Source of the DNA: Gallionellaceae bacterium
GTDB taxonomy: Bacteria; Pseudomonadota; Gammaproteobacteria; Burkholderiales; Gallionellaceae
DNA: 37,230 nucleotides
Assembly (NCBI GenBank): GCA_009773615.1
Contig: WSYA01000017.1
Coordinates: 1 to 37,230 of the forward strand
Reading direction: 5' to 3'
Shown here: positions 21,910-29,868 of the stretch, in pieces
Numbering within the stretch: the stretch's first letter is position 1
Layout of the letters: each line of letters starts with the position of its first letter
Made by a program: the position numbers and the translations under genes
The notes under the pieces: generated by a model
Database searches by the model: none
What the model was told of the DNA's origin: nothing
Seen by the model: the letters and a program-made list of their open reading frames with translations, nothing else

Positions 21910-23715
21910 ATGGCCGCACAACTTTCCCCCGATATGCTCCAGCAGCTTTTTACCCTGCGCGATGCGCTCAATGCCGCGCAGCATGGCGAACAGACCGCAC
22001 AGGTAGAGGCTTTCGCCAACCGTATAGGCAAGAGCGTCAACACCGTATGGGTATGGCTCAAATCCCATGCCGGGTATCAGTCCGGGCGCAAGCGGCGGGC
22101 GGATGCTGGAAAGACCGGCATCTCCGTCGATGCCATCGAAACCATCGCGGCAATGAAGCGTGAGGGCGTGCGCGGCAATGGCAAAAAGACCATGCCGACT
22201 TGCGTAGCCATGAACATCGCCCACGTCAACGGCATCGAGGTCAACCTCAGCAAGAGCCGTATCAACACCATCATGCGCGAACAGCGGCTCGATGTCGCCA
22301 GTGTGGTAGGTGCGCGCAACACCATCCAGTTGCGTACCGAACACCCGAACCACATGCACCAGATCGACCCGTCGCTGTGCCTGATCTATTACATGGGTGG
22401 TAAACAACACGCCATGCGCGCCGAAGAGTTCTACAAGAATAAGCTGGAGAACTTTGCCAAGGTAGTACTCAAGGTGTGGCGCTACGTGCGCTATGACCAT
22501 GCTTCCGGCTCGGTAGATGTGCGCTACTTCGAGGCTGCTGGTGAAAACCAGCACAGCCTGTTTGAGTTTCTTTTGTGGACATGGTGCAAACAAGCAAACC
22601 GCCTTTCGCACGGCGTGCCAAAGATGCTGTTGTGGGATAAGGGCAGCGCCAACACCAGCAACGCCATCAAGAGCCTGCTCGATGCGCTGGGGGTGGATCA
22701 TCAAACTCACCAAGCCGGTCACGCATGGGCAAAGGGCGGTGTCGAGCAAGCCAACAATCTGGTTGAAACCCACTTTGAAAGCCGTCTAAAAATTGAGCCG
22801 GTTGATAGCGTAGCGCAACTCAACGCTTCGGCTGAAAAATGGGTGCGCGACCATAATGCAAACGCCATCCCGCACGTGGAATGCAGGGTCAAGCGTGCGA
22901 GCGGCGAGCTGCTGGTGCGCGATGATCTGTGGCAACTCATTATGCGTACACCCGGCGCGCTGGTTGAAATGCCAGAGCGCAAGGTATGCGCGTGGTTCCT
23001 TCACGGCGCAGAACAAAGCCGCCAAGTGCGCAATCTGCGCATCAGCTTCGTGCATCCGGAGCTGGGCAAGTCACACCAATACGACCTCAGACCGTGGGCT
23101 GAGTTCTTGGGCAACGGCGTGGCGATCAAGGTGTGGCCGCTGCTGCTCAAAGACGGCGCGGTGCGCATCGAGATCGCCCGGATCGGCGGCGAGCCGATCA
23201 TTGCGGAAGTGGGAGCCGAGCGCGAGTTTGATGAATTTGGCCGCTCCATCAATGCCCAGATGGTTGGCGAATACAGCCGCTCCTCCACCACTTCAGATGA
23301 GGCAGCAGAAAAGCGCCTTGCCCAAGCTGCCTACGGTGCAGATGCCAACCGCGACACCGCAGAAAAAAGCCGTGCTACTCAAGCCCGCCCCTTTGCTCAC
23401 CTCAACGATGGCAAGGGCTTGGTCGCGCATTCTCACCTGGGCAAAGAAGAGTTGCCGCAACGCATGCTGCCCAAAGCGCAGCCGCTGGATACCGAACAGG
23501 TGCGCGCCGCCCGTGATGCCCGCACCGAGTTCCCGCCGCTCTCGCTAGTCGAGTTTGCCAAGAGCATGGGCCAGCAATGGCAGGCCAGCTTTGCCGCCGT
23601 TGTGTCGCAGCGTTACCCCGAAGGAAAGATACCCGCAGCAGATGTTGAGTCGCTCAAAGAGCGGCTGCTACGTGGTGAGCAAAAACCGTTGGCTGTCGTA
23701 GGAGGAATGAAGTGA
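21910..23715 (+). CDS. A: Transposase A (MuA-like DDE recombinase)
   Basis: A 601-residue DDE transposase. D153 (HQIDPSLCL), D243 (LLWDKGSAN) and E279 (GGVEQANN) form the catalytic triad with exactly 35 residues between the last two. An N-terminal helix-turn-helix (FANRIGKSVNTVWVWLKSH) should bind the ends or the operator region; the C-terminal beta-barrel (GVAIKVWPLLLKDGAVRIEI) is of the Mu type. It joins the GATAAAT-bearing ends and carries out replicative transposition. I choose ATG 21910, with GAGGTGA five bases upstream; GTG 21901 is part of that ribosome site. Its stop touches B. Confidence 0.93.
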   Translation: MAAQLSPDMLQQLFTLRDALNAAQHGEQTAQVEAFANRIGKSVNTVWVWLKSHAGYQSGRKRRADAGKTGISVDAIETIAAMKREGVRGNGKKTMPTCVAMNIAHVNGIEVNLSKSRINTIMREQRLDVASVVGARNTIQLRTEHPNHMHQIDPSLCLIYYMGGKQHAMRAEEFYKNKLENFAKVVLKVWRYVRYDHASGSVDVRYFEAAGENQHSLFEFLLWTWCKQANRLSHGVPKMLLWDKGSANTSNAIKSLLDALGVDHQTHQAGHAWAKGGVEQANNLVETHFESRLKIEPVDSVAQLNASAEKWVRDHNANAIPHVECRVKRASGELLVRDDLWQLIMRTPGALVEMPERKVCAWFLHGAEQSRQVRNLRISFVHPELGKSHQYDLRPWAEFLGNGVAIKVWPLLLKDGAVRIEIARIGGEPIIAEVGAEREFDEFGRSINAQMVGEYSRSSTTSDEAAEKRLAQAAYGADANRDTAEKSRATQARPFAHLNDGKGLVAHSHLGKEELPQRMLPKAQPLDTEQVRAARDARTEFPPLSLVEFAKSMGQQWQASFAAVVSQRYPEGKIPAADVESLKERLLRGEQKPLAVVGGMK

Positions 23716-24872
23716 TGTTGAAGCTGAAAGCAGTATTGGAGGAAATCGGTAAGACCCAGCGCGAGCTGGCGGACTACCTGCATGTCTCGGCGGCAACAGT
23801 GTCGCAGATATGCAACCACGGGCTATTCCCGAAGAAACCGGACAGCAAGGCCGTCCGGTTGGGAATCCTGAAGTTTTTAGAGTTGCACGGCGCATCCCGC
23901 CAAGTATGTAGCCGTGCTTTTGATGCAGTTGAAGAGCAACAATCCCAGCAACCTCAGGAGGAAACCATGTTACTACGCAAGCAGACCTTAACACCAGCAG
24001 CAAAGAAAACTTTCGGCTTATTCCGCGATCCATTCGCCGATGACCTACAAACACATGAAGATGTGTTTCTAACCGACGACATTCGCTACGTGCGCGAAAC
24101 CTTGTGGCACACCGCCAAGCATGGCGGATTCGTGGCTGCGATAGGCGAATCCGGCGCGGGCAAGAGCACGCTGCGCCGCGATCTGATCGACCGCATCCAG
24201 CGCGAGAACCAACAGATTGTGGTGATCGAACCCTACGTGCTGGGAATGGAGGAGAACGATGTAAAGGGCAAGACGCTCAAGGCTGCGCACATTGCTGAGG
24301 CCATCATCGCCGCAGCAGCCCCTTCGGAAACCATCAAACGCAGCAGTCAGGTGCGCTTTAGCCAAGTGCATCGCGCCCTCAAAGAAGGCTCGCGCAGCGG
24401 CATGAAATACCTGCTCATCATCGAAGAGGCGCACGGCCTGCCTACAGCTACCCTCAAGCATCTCAAGCGCTTTTTTGAGCTGGAAGACGGCTTCAAAAAG
24501 TTGCTCGGCATCGTCCTGATCGGACAGCCAGAACTACGCCACAAGCTCAGCGAACAAACCAGCGAAGTGCGCGAAGTAGTACAGCGCTGCGAGGTAGTCG
24601 AGCTGATGCCGCTGGATGGGCATCTGGAGGAATACCTCAAGTTCAAGTTCCAACGCGCAGGCAAGGCGCTCTCCGATGTGGTGGATGCATCAGCCATCGA
24701 AGGCATCCGCGCCAAGCTCACCTTCATCAGCAGCGACAAACGCGGCAGGCCCGGCGATTGCGTCAGCCTGCTCTATCCGCTGGCCGTGGCGAACCTGCTC
24801 ACTGCCAGCATGAATCTGACTGCTCGCCTTGGTTTTCAAAAGGTCAACGGCGATGTGGTTAAGGAGGCATAG
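23715..24872 (+). CDS. B: Transposition ATPase B (MuB-like AAA+)
   Basis: A 385-residue protein. Residues 1-65 hold an XRE-type helix-turn-helix (KTQRELADYLHVSAATVSQICN), as in MuB. Then comes an ExeA-type AAA+ domain: Walker A GESGAGKST, Walker B LLIIEEAH, sensor-like LIGQPEL. It should bind target DNA, activate transposase A and give target immunity. GGAGGA lies eight bases before ATG 23715 (five before the GTG at 23712). Its ATG overlaps the A stop (TGATG). Confidence 0.93.
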   Translation: MLKLKAVLEEIGKTQRELADYLHVSAATVSQICNHGLFPKKPDSKAVRLGILKFLELHGASRQVCSRAFDAVEEQQSQQPQEETMLLRKQTLTPAAKKTFGLFRDPFADDLQTHEDVFLTDDIRYVRETLWHTAKHGGFVAAIGESGAGKSTLRRDLIDRIQRENQQIVVIEPYVLGMEENDVKGKTLKAAHIAEAIIAAAAPSETIKRSSQVRFSQVHRALKEGSRSGMKYLLIIEEAHGLPTATLKHLKRFFELEDGFKKLLGIVLIGQPELRHKLSEQTSEVREVVQRCEVVELMPLDGHLEEYLKFKFQRAGKALSDVVDASAIEGIRAKLTFISSDKRGRPGDCVSLLYPLAVANLLTASMNLTARLGFQKVNGDVVKEA

Positions 24873-24874
24873 CC

Positions 24875-25096
24875 ATGCACCACGACAAACTTGATGAATT
24901 TAGCGAGCTGGGCAAGCGCAGGCTGATTATTCGGCAGCATAAGAAGATCAATCATCTGCGCATCGTGGTTGGGGTATTGGTGCTGTTGGCGGTGTACGGG
25001 GTTATGGGGCGCATGGATCGTGCCGCGCAAGCGGAACGCATGAGCATCGAAAAGCCCGGCGCGATGCAGCAGCAAGTATGGAGGGTATGGATATGA
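24875..25096 (+). CDS. Small single-pass membrane protein
   Basis: A 73-residue protein with a basic N-terminus (GKRRLIIRQHKKINHLR), one membrane helix (about 30-46, IVVGVLVLLAVYGVMG) and a short outside tail. It directly follows B and overlaps the next gene by four bases (ATGA). No family recognised; role unknown. Confidence 0.65.
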   Translation: MHHDKLDEFSELGKRRLIIRQHKKINHLRIVVGVLVLLAVYGVMGRMDRAAQAERMSIEKPGAMQQQVWRVWI

Positions 25097-25347
25097 GAGA
25101 CACCAATATCAGCCAGCGTACTTGGCCTTGGCCAGCTTCGGCAGAAGCCAATCCAATCCCTCATATCCAAATGGCCAGCAACCTCGGCCAACTGGCAATC
25201 GATCTGGACGATTACAAAAACAAGCTGCCGTTGCCGCTCCAGTCGTCTGCTGAGAAGTGCGTGAACGCCATGCATGCATTTGCCCAGGAACTGCTGGGCG
25301 AGCACGTCGGCGAGGTTTATGACCGGGAAGAGGAGACACACCTATGA
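25093..25347 (+). CDS. Small early protein of unknown function
   Basis: An 84-residue soluble protein with a helical C-terminal half (LQSSAEKCVNAMHAFAQELLGEHV) and acidic end. I choose ATG 25093 because GGAGGGT lies six bases upstream and it overlaps the previous stop (ATGA); 25078 and 25087 are poorer. No family recognised. Confidence 0.6.
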   Translation: MRDTNISQRTWPWPASAEANPIPHIQMASNLGQLAIDLDDYKNKLPLPLQSSAEKCVNAMHAFAQELLGEHVGEVYDREEETHL

Positions 25348-25559
25348 GCGAAACATTTGCACTTCAGGTGTCTGGCTCAGGCAAGTGGCGCAACGTAGTC
25401 ATGACGGGCAAGGAACAGATGCAGGAAATTGAACATCACGCGGAAATGATAGCCCGTATCGCGGGTAGCCAATACAAGTGGCGAATCATCCTCGTGCCAT
25501 TCAATGACGTGATCGGATATTGCAATGCGCCAGATTTCACATGGACTCCAGCAAAATGA
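25344..25559 (+). CDS. Small early protein of unknown function
   Basis: A 71-residue protein with a beta-alpha-beta pattern: FALQVSGSGKWRNVVMTGKEQMQEIEHHAEMIARIAG then YKWRIILVPF. Its start overlaps the previous stop (ATGA), with GAGGAG eight bases upstream. It resembles no family I know. Confidence 0.6.
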   Translation: MSETFALQVSGSGKWRNVVMTGKEQMQEIEHHAEMIARIAGSQYKWRIILVPFNDVIGYCNAPDFTWTPAK

Positions 25560-25574
25560 AAGTGAAGTCAATGA

Positions 25575-25766
25575 ATGGACGAAGCGGACAAAGAAGCATT
25601 CGAGGAGCGGGCGGCAATTATGGAGTACTGCGGAAAGTTGTCACGCTCAGCTGCCGAAGCGGCGGCGCGCAAAGCTTTGACCGTGGCCGTGCCGCTGCCA
25701 CCTGAAAAGCAAGGAAAGCACTTCACTGAGTTTCAGCAATTTTGGAAAAACAGAAAAATATTTTAA
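25575..25766 (+). CDS. Small charged early protein of unknown function
   Basis: A 63-residue protein, helical and acidic at the N-terminus (MDEADKEAFEERAAIMEYCGKLS), basic at the end (FWKNRKIF). The ribosome site is weak. It fits the spacing of the operon and no other frame competes, so it is probably real. Confidence 0.5.
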   Translation: MDEADKEAFEERAAIMEYCGKLSRSAAEAAARKALTVAVPLPPEKQGKHFTEFQQFWKNRKIF

Positions 25767-25795
25767 GGCGTAACACTAACCACAGGAGCAAAACC

Positions 25796-26419
25796 ATGAA
25801 CCAACAAATCCAATCCATTCCAGACGGCTACCGCAAAGATGCAGCGGGTCGTCTGATACCTGAAATCATGATTAAACCCGTCGATCTCAAGCGCGACCAG
25901 CTCGTGTGCATTATCGCTGAAGAGGCCAAGAAAATGCAGGATGCACTGCGTATTTTCAAGCTGAATGTATTTCACAATATCAACGCATTCGTCGACTACT
26001 CCGCATCCAACTACGACGTAAAGTTGGGCGGCAAAAAAGGCAACCTCACGCTGTACAGCTTCGACGGCGCATACAAGGTGCAGGTCGCCATCGCCGAGCA
26101 CATGGTATTCGATGAACGCCTGCAAGCCGCCAAGCACCTGATCGACGAATGCATAACCGGATGGTCACAGGGTAGCCGCCCGGAAATACAAGTCTTGGTG
26201 CAGGACGCTTTCCAGACCGACAAGGAAGGCAAGATCAACACCGGTCGCGTGCTGGGCCTGCGTCGTCTCGACATCCGCGACGAAAAGTGGGCAACAGCCA
26301 TGAAGGCCATCGGTGAAAGCCTGCAAGTGGTCGGCAGCAAGGAATACGTGCGCTTCTATGAGCGTATCGAGGGAACGGACGAATACCGCCCGATCTCGCT
26401 TGATGTTGCGGCGGTGTGA
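25796..26419 (+). CDS. DUF3164 family protein
   Basis: A 207-residue protein that matches DUF3164 of Mu-like phages throughout: DGYRKDAAGRLIPE at the start, VKLGGKKGNLTLYSFDGAYKVQ in the middle, FDERLQAAKHLIDECI, and VVGSKEYVRFYERI near the end. This family is sometimes mislabelled sulfate transporter; nothing here is a membrane segment. It is a conserved early gene of unknown biochemical role. AGGAGC stands seven bases before ATG 25796; the longer frame from 25742 overlaps the previous gene without a ribosome site. Confidence 0.88.
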   Translation: MNQQIQSIPDGYRKDAAGRLIPEIMIKPVDLKRDQLVCIIAEEAKKMQDALRIFKLNVFHNINAFVDYSASNYDVKLGGKKGNLTLYSFDGAYKVQVAIAEHMVFDERLQAAKHLIDECITGWSQGSRPEIQVLVQDAFQTDKEGKINTGRVLGLRRLDIRDEKWATAMKAIGESLQVVGSKEYVRFYERIEGTDEYRPISLDVAAV

Positions 26420-26420
26420 C

Positions 26421-27002
26421 ATGGAAAAAACATATCACGCCGATCCCAACAACCATGATGCAGTAGCCAGTGCGTTGTTGAATAAGTACCGCGATCAACA
26501 AGCGGGCGAGATGAAATTCCAAGTCCAAGAACTCCGCCCCGAGGTGATGGCATTCGCGTTGCTGATGGAACAGCGGCTGCGCGACAAGGATGCGGACAAG
26601 GGGCAGTCATGGAAGGACGCGGACATCGGTAATTTGCAGGTATGCGTCACCGCCAAAAACATGAGTCTAGATACAGCGCTCATGTACGGAACTAACAGTG
26701 AAGCCGCTTGCCATGCCGTAGATTTAGCCAACTACGCAATGATGATTGCGGATGTGGCTGGTGCGCTAAAGTTACCCACAGAGCCAGTCGAAGCATGGAA
26801 TCGGAATGAGGATATGACGTTCCATATCCTTCTCATGATCAGCGGTCACAACGTCACTAAGGACGCAATTGAAAGTTGGTCTGATGAGCAATGCAAACAG
26901 GCCGAAGAGTGGGCGATATGCATTCACCTCAAGGCCAGCGACAACGATGATGTTGAAGTACCAAAGGTTCCTGAGTGCATCATTCCGTTTTTGGTGAAAT
27001 GA
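26421..27002 (+). CDS. Phage protein with MazG-like helical segment
   Basis: A 193-residue protein. Residues 34-115 (EVMAFALLMEQRLRDKDADKGQSW, then AACHAVDLANYAMMIADVAGAL) resemble phage proteins with a helical MazG-like or nucleotide-pyrophosphohydrolase-related fold, but the metal-binding EExxE motifs are not evident, so I do not assign an activity. The second half has no family I know. The start follows the DUF3164 stop by one base. Confidence 0.6.
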   Translation: MEKTYHADPNNHDAVASALLNKYRDQQAGEMKFQVQELRPEVMAFALLMEQRLRDKDADKGQSWKDADIGNLQVCVTAKNMSLDTALMYGTNSEAACHAVDLANYAMMIADVAGALKLPTEPVEAWNRNEDMTFHILLMISGHNVTKDAIESWSDEQCKQAEEWAICIHLKASDNDDVEVPKVPECIIPFLVK

Positions 27003-27003
27003 C

Positions 27004-27276
27004 ATGAGCGCGCTGTTTATCTTCACCGCCACCTTCGCCGTTGTTCTGTTCCTCGGCCTGCAAAGCCTCAACGTGAACGGCGGGCACAAGCTGCTGGCCG
27101 TGCTCACCAGCTTCGGTATCAGTGTCGCCAATCTTTACATCCTCAAGATCATGCCGGGGCCTACCGACTGGCTGGACAGCATGGCCTACATGACAGGCGG
27201 GCCGCTGGGGATTTATACAAGCATGTGCATCCACCCTTGGGTGGTGCGCCGGTTTGGAAAAAAGAGCCACGGCTAA
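27004..27276 (+). CDS. Small membrane protein
   Basis: A 90-residue protein with two or three membrane helices (about 3-19, 28-50 and a possible third near 62-78) and a basic C-terminus (VVRRFGKKSHG), placing the end inside the cell. It begins one base after the previous stop. It is too early in the operon to be the main holin; function unknown. Confidence 0.6.
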   Translation: MSALFIFTATFAVVLFLGLQSLNVNGGHKLLAVLTSFGISVANLYILKIMPGPTDWLDSMAYMTGGPLGIYTSMCIHPWVVRRFGKKSHG

Positions 27277-27346
27277 AGGGCGCGCTGTGGTTCGCATTAC
27301 CCGCCCATGTTTCACCTTAACCATTCAACCACCAAAGGAACAAGAC

Positions 27347-27628
27347 ATGAACCAAGCTGAATTAATCGACGCAATCCAGAAACAAAACAGCAACAGCGGA
27401 ACCGGCAAGGCCGCCATCAAGGAAGTACTGGACGCGCAAGCCGCCGTTGCTCATCAGGTGCTGGCGAAAGGCGGCGAAGTCACTCTTCCCGGCCTCGGCA
27501 AGTTGAGCATCAGCAAGCGCGCAGCGCGCACCGGTCGCAATCCGAAAACCGGCGAGGAAATCAAGATCAAGGCTAAGAAAGTGCCGAAGTTCTCAGCGCT
27601 CAAGGCACTGAAAGACGCAGTGGCTTAA
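27347..27628 (+). CDS. HU-family DNA-bending protein
   Basis: A 93-residue HU homologue with NQAELIDAIQKQ at the start and GGEVTLPGLGKLSISKRAARTGRNPKTGEEIKIKA, including the NP tip that intercalates in DNA. The host HU helps Mu transposition complexes; this phage carries its own copy in the early operon, probably for transposase assembly or DNA packing. AAAGGA lies seven bases before ATG 27347; the longer frame from 27254 has no support. Confidence 0.92.
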   Translation: MNQAELIDAIQKQNSNSGTGKAAIKEVLDAQAAVAHQVLAKGGEVTLPGLGKLSISKRAARTGRNPKTGEEIKIKAKKVPKFSALKALKDAVA

Positions 27629-27691
27629 ACCATCGCTTCCAGCCCGTTCATAGAGCGGGCTGCGAGAGGCAGTTTAACTAGGAGCGATGTA

Positions 27692-28390
27692 ATGAATGAA
27701 CGCGACAAGATATTAGCGAAGATCAAGAAATGCCTAGCCTTATCCGCTAGCAGCAATGAACACGAAGCCGAGGCCGCACTTCGACAGGCGAAAGCGCTGA
27801 TGGAAAAGCACGGAATCGACGACGATGACATGCTCGCCTATGAGGCCAGCGAACAGCGCGCAAAGTCCGGAGCGAAGCAAAAGCCGGTGAGCTATGAGAA
27901 CGCCTTAGCTTGCAAGGTGGGCGATGCATTCGGTTGCCGCGTGATTTTCATTACGCCATCATTTTGGAATGGCCACGGACATTGGAGCTTCATCGGTTGT
28001 GGTGTTGCTCCTGAGATTGCGGCCTATGCGTTCCAAGTTCTGTACCGCCAATGCAAGCGTGCGCGTCAGGAACATATCAGCACTAAGCTTAAACGCTGCA
28101 AAACAGCTACCAAGACACGCCGCGCAGATCTGTTTTGCGAAGGCTGGATTTTCGCCGTATCTAGCAAGATTGCGGCACTCGCAGGAAATGAGCGCCAGTC
28201 CGCTGCGATTGAAGCCTATGTTGCAAAGCACTTTCCAGCGCTAAAAAGCTTGAACTCGCGTGACCGTAACGATGGCCGCAAGCTGCGCGACCATGAATAC
28301 GACGATTATGCGATGGGTGGCCACGCTGGAAAGAATGCCGAGCTAAACCGTGGCGTGGATGGTTCTGCCGCACCGCTGGTGCTGAGATAG
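27692..28390 (+). CDS. DUF2786 family protein
   Basis: A 232-residue protein. Residues 3-45 are the DUF2786 motif (ILAKIKKCLALSASSNEHEAEAALRQAKALMEKHGI); the rest is the matching C-terminal domain with YRQCKRARQEH and a His-rich end (HEYDDYAMGGHAGKNAEL). It is common in early regions of Mu-like phages, and its role is not known. AGGAGC lies eight bases before the ATG. A small GC hairpin (27642-27662) lies in the gap upstream without a T run. Confidence 0.85.
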   Translation: MNERDKILAKIKKCLALSASSNEHEAEAALRQAKALMEKHGIDDDDMLAYEASEQRAKSGAKQKPVSYENALACKVGDAFGCRVIFITPSFWNGHGHWSFIGCGVAPEIAAYAFQVLYRQCKRARQEHISTKLKRCKTATKTRRADLFCEGWIFAVSSKIAALAGNERQSAAIEAYVAKHFPALKSLNSRDRNDGRKLRDHEYDDYAMGGHAGKNAELNRGVDGSAAPLVLR

Positions 28391-28392
28391 CC

Positions 28393-29037
28393 ATGCCTAA
28401 ACCAACCACCAACAACCGTCAGCACCTTATCCGCCTCATTCACGTCGCAAAACGTGATCTGTCGATGGACGATGATAGCTACCGCGAAGTCCTGCACAAA
28501 GTAGCTAAGAAAGAATCGTCCGCTGATCTGACGATTCCCGAACTGGAGCAAGTCATATCCCACATGAAGCGCTGCGGCTTCAAGGTGCGTGCCAAGGCCA
28601 AGCTAAAAGGCGCTACAAAGCCCGCCAAGGCGCAATCATCTCGCCCACTAGCCCAAGATGCAGAGAGCAAAAAAATACGCGCCCTGTGGCTGCTGCTGCA
28701 CGATCTGGGCGTAGTTAAGAACCCGTCCGAAGAGGCGCTGGCCGTATATGTGAAGCGTGTCGCCAAGGTGGATGCGCTGCAATGGGTCAACGGCGAGCAG
28801 GCGGCCATCCTAATTGAGAGCTTGAAGAAGTGGGCGATGCGGTTCTTGCCTGAGCAGGTGCAGGCACTTTCTGTGAAAGTGTTAGATGCAATTTACTCCG
28901 GCACGTTGCAACTGCCGCCTGAAGATGTTGATGCTTTGCGATTCTTGATAGGAGTCGCCCAGACGCGTCAAACATTCGACCCAATGCAATCCGCTTGGAT
29001 CGAGTTGAGCAAGGCATTAAAAGGAGACGCGCAGTGA
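28393..29037 (+). CDS. gemA: Regulatory protein GemA (Mu gp16 family)
   Basis: A 214-residue protein with the GemA family N-terminus (RQHLIRLIHVAKRDLSMDDDSYREVLHKVAKKESSADLTIPELEQVISHMKRCGF). In Mu, GemA affects host gene expression and DNA topology and is made with Mor from the middle of the early transcript. The Lys/Ala-rich linker (about 65-95) is followed by a helical domain. It overlaps mor by four bases (GTGA), so the two are coupled. Confidence 0.9.
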   Translation: MPKPTTNNRQHLIRLIHVAKRDLSMDDDSYREVLHKVAKKESSADLTIPELEQVISHMKRCGFKVRAKAKLKGATKPAKAQSSRPLAQDAESKKIRALWLLLHDLGVVKNPSEEALAVYVKRVAKVDALQWVNGEQAAILIESLKKWAMRFLPEQVQALSVKVLDAIYSGTLQLPPEDVDALRFLIGVAQTRQTFDPMQSAWIELSKALKGDAQ

Positions 29038-29399
29038 GTGAAAATCAGCATAATCGCCGTAGTCAAGGGCCGGAGTTGCTTGTTGATCTGGCGCATACTA
29101 TTTCTGTCGCCTTGTCAGAGCTGATCGAACTGGATAAAGAGCGCGGAGATCACGTCGGGCAAGAGGTGGCCAACCGCATGGCGGGTAACTGGGGCGGTCA
29201 GTTGATCTATTTCCCCATCGGCACATCCATTAAGCTATGCGCCCGTGACCTCGCAATCTGGAACGATTTTAACGGCAATAACCATAGCGACCTTGCGCGA
29301 AAATATGGGGTATCGCTGCAATGGATTTACAAGATCGTGAAAGCCATGCGCGCCGCCGATCTGGCCAGCCGACAAGGTGATATGTTCCCCAAGAGCTGA
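29034..29399 (+). CDS. mor: Mor/C-type activator of late transcription
   Basis: A 121-residue protein of the Mor/C family. VANRMAGNWGGQLIYFP..TSIKLCARDLAIWNDFNGNNHSDLARKYGVSLQWIYKIV shows the dimerisation region, the conserved N-G-N-N loop and a helix-turn-helix. It is the last gene of the early operon. I choose GTG 29034, which overlaps the gemA stop with AAGGAG about seven bases upstream. It is the only such gene here, so Mu's two steps (Mor then C) appear to be one. The shared box TTTAAA-N4-WTTAAW at four late promoters is its most likely site; the -42.5 centre fits Mor-type activation. Confidence 0.9.
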   Translation: MSENQHNRRSQGPELLVDLAHTISVALSELIELDKERGDHVGQEVANRMAGNWGGQLIYFPIGTSIKLCARDLAIWNDFNGNNHSDLARKYGVSLQWIYKIVKAMRAADLASRQGDMFPKS

Positions 29400-29404
29400 T
29401 CTTA

Positions 29405-29448
29405 TTTAAAGCGGTTTAAAAGACCCTCCCGATGTGTCCGCCTAGTAT
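29405..29448 (+). promoter_or_regulatory. Late promoter of the lysis/packaging/head operon
   Basis: TTTAAA-GCGG-TTTAAA (29405-29420), 22 bases, then -10 TAGTAT (29443-29448). Start expected near 29455, giving a leader of about 20 bases with GGAGGG before ATG 29476. The box begins five bases after the mor stop. Confidence 0.8.
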
Positions 29449-29475
29449 GGCCGGACACTTTCTGGAGGGTTTTTT
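29418..29475 (+). terminator. Terminator of the early operon that contains the late promoter
   Basis: CCCTCC (29424-29429) pairs with GGAGGG (29464-29469), extended by A/G-rich bases 29418-29423 with T6 (29470-29475). An inner stem GTGTCCG/CGGACAC (29434-29440 with 29452-29458) lies between. The late -10 and start lie inside the hairpin, so only the early transcript can form it. It also hides the ribosome site of the holin gene. Confidence 0.75.
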
Positions 29476-29868
29476 ATGTTTGTGAAGCACATATCTTTTA
29501 CTGCGGTACTCGCCGCATTGCGCCATTGCTGGAGTCGCTCCCCTCGTTTCACTGGCCTAGTGCTGTTTACGCTTGCGCTGCTTGGTTTCATCGCTTATCT
29601 GAAGCCTGAACTGATCGGCGATGACATTCACAAGCTATCGCTTGCCACGCTGGGTGCATTGCTTGGTTTCTGGCTCGATCTGCGCGCTTTACCTTACGCT
29701 CGCCCCGATGGTTACTTAGTCGCTGCCGACTGGCGCACGTGCGGTAAGCGTAAGGATGCGGCTGATTTTGCTATCGCGCCTGGCTATGAGTTGGTGTTTG
29801 CAATAGCGTGTTTCCGGCGCATTTTCATCATGGGTTTAATCGCCGTTGTCATCGGAATGGCGATGTAA
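29476..29868 (+). CDS. Putative holin
   Basis: A 130-residue membrane protein with membrane helices at about 26-43, 52-66 and 108-127. The block LATLGALLGFWLDLRALPYARPDGYL fits a holin family of Mu-like phages (Phage_holin_8 type, with the DRxLFPYARP-like motif). It is the first late gene of the right arm and lies directly before the endolysin, which supports the call. GGAGGG lies six bases before the ATG and its stop overlaps the next start (TAATG). Confidence 0.75.
   Translation: MFVKHISFTAVLAALRHCWSRSPRFTGLVLFTLALLGFIAYLKPELIGDDIHKLSLATLGALLGFWLDLRALPYARPDGYLVAADWRTCGKRKDAADFAIAPGYELVFAIACFRRIFIMGLIAVVIGMAM

Noticed and set aside
21823-22773. Minus-strand frame of 316 codons opposite transposase A
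   Set aside because: Transposase A on the plus strand has the full DDE triad; the opposite frame has no family features or ribosome site.
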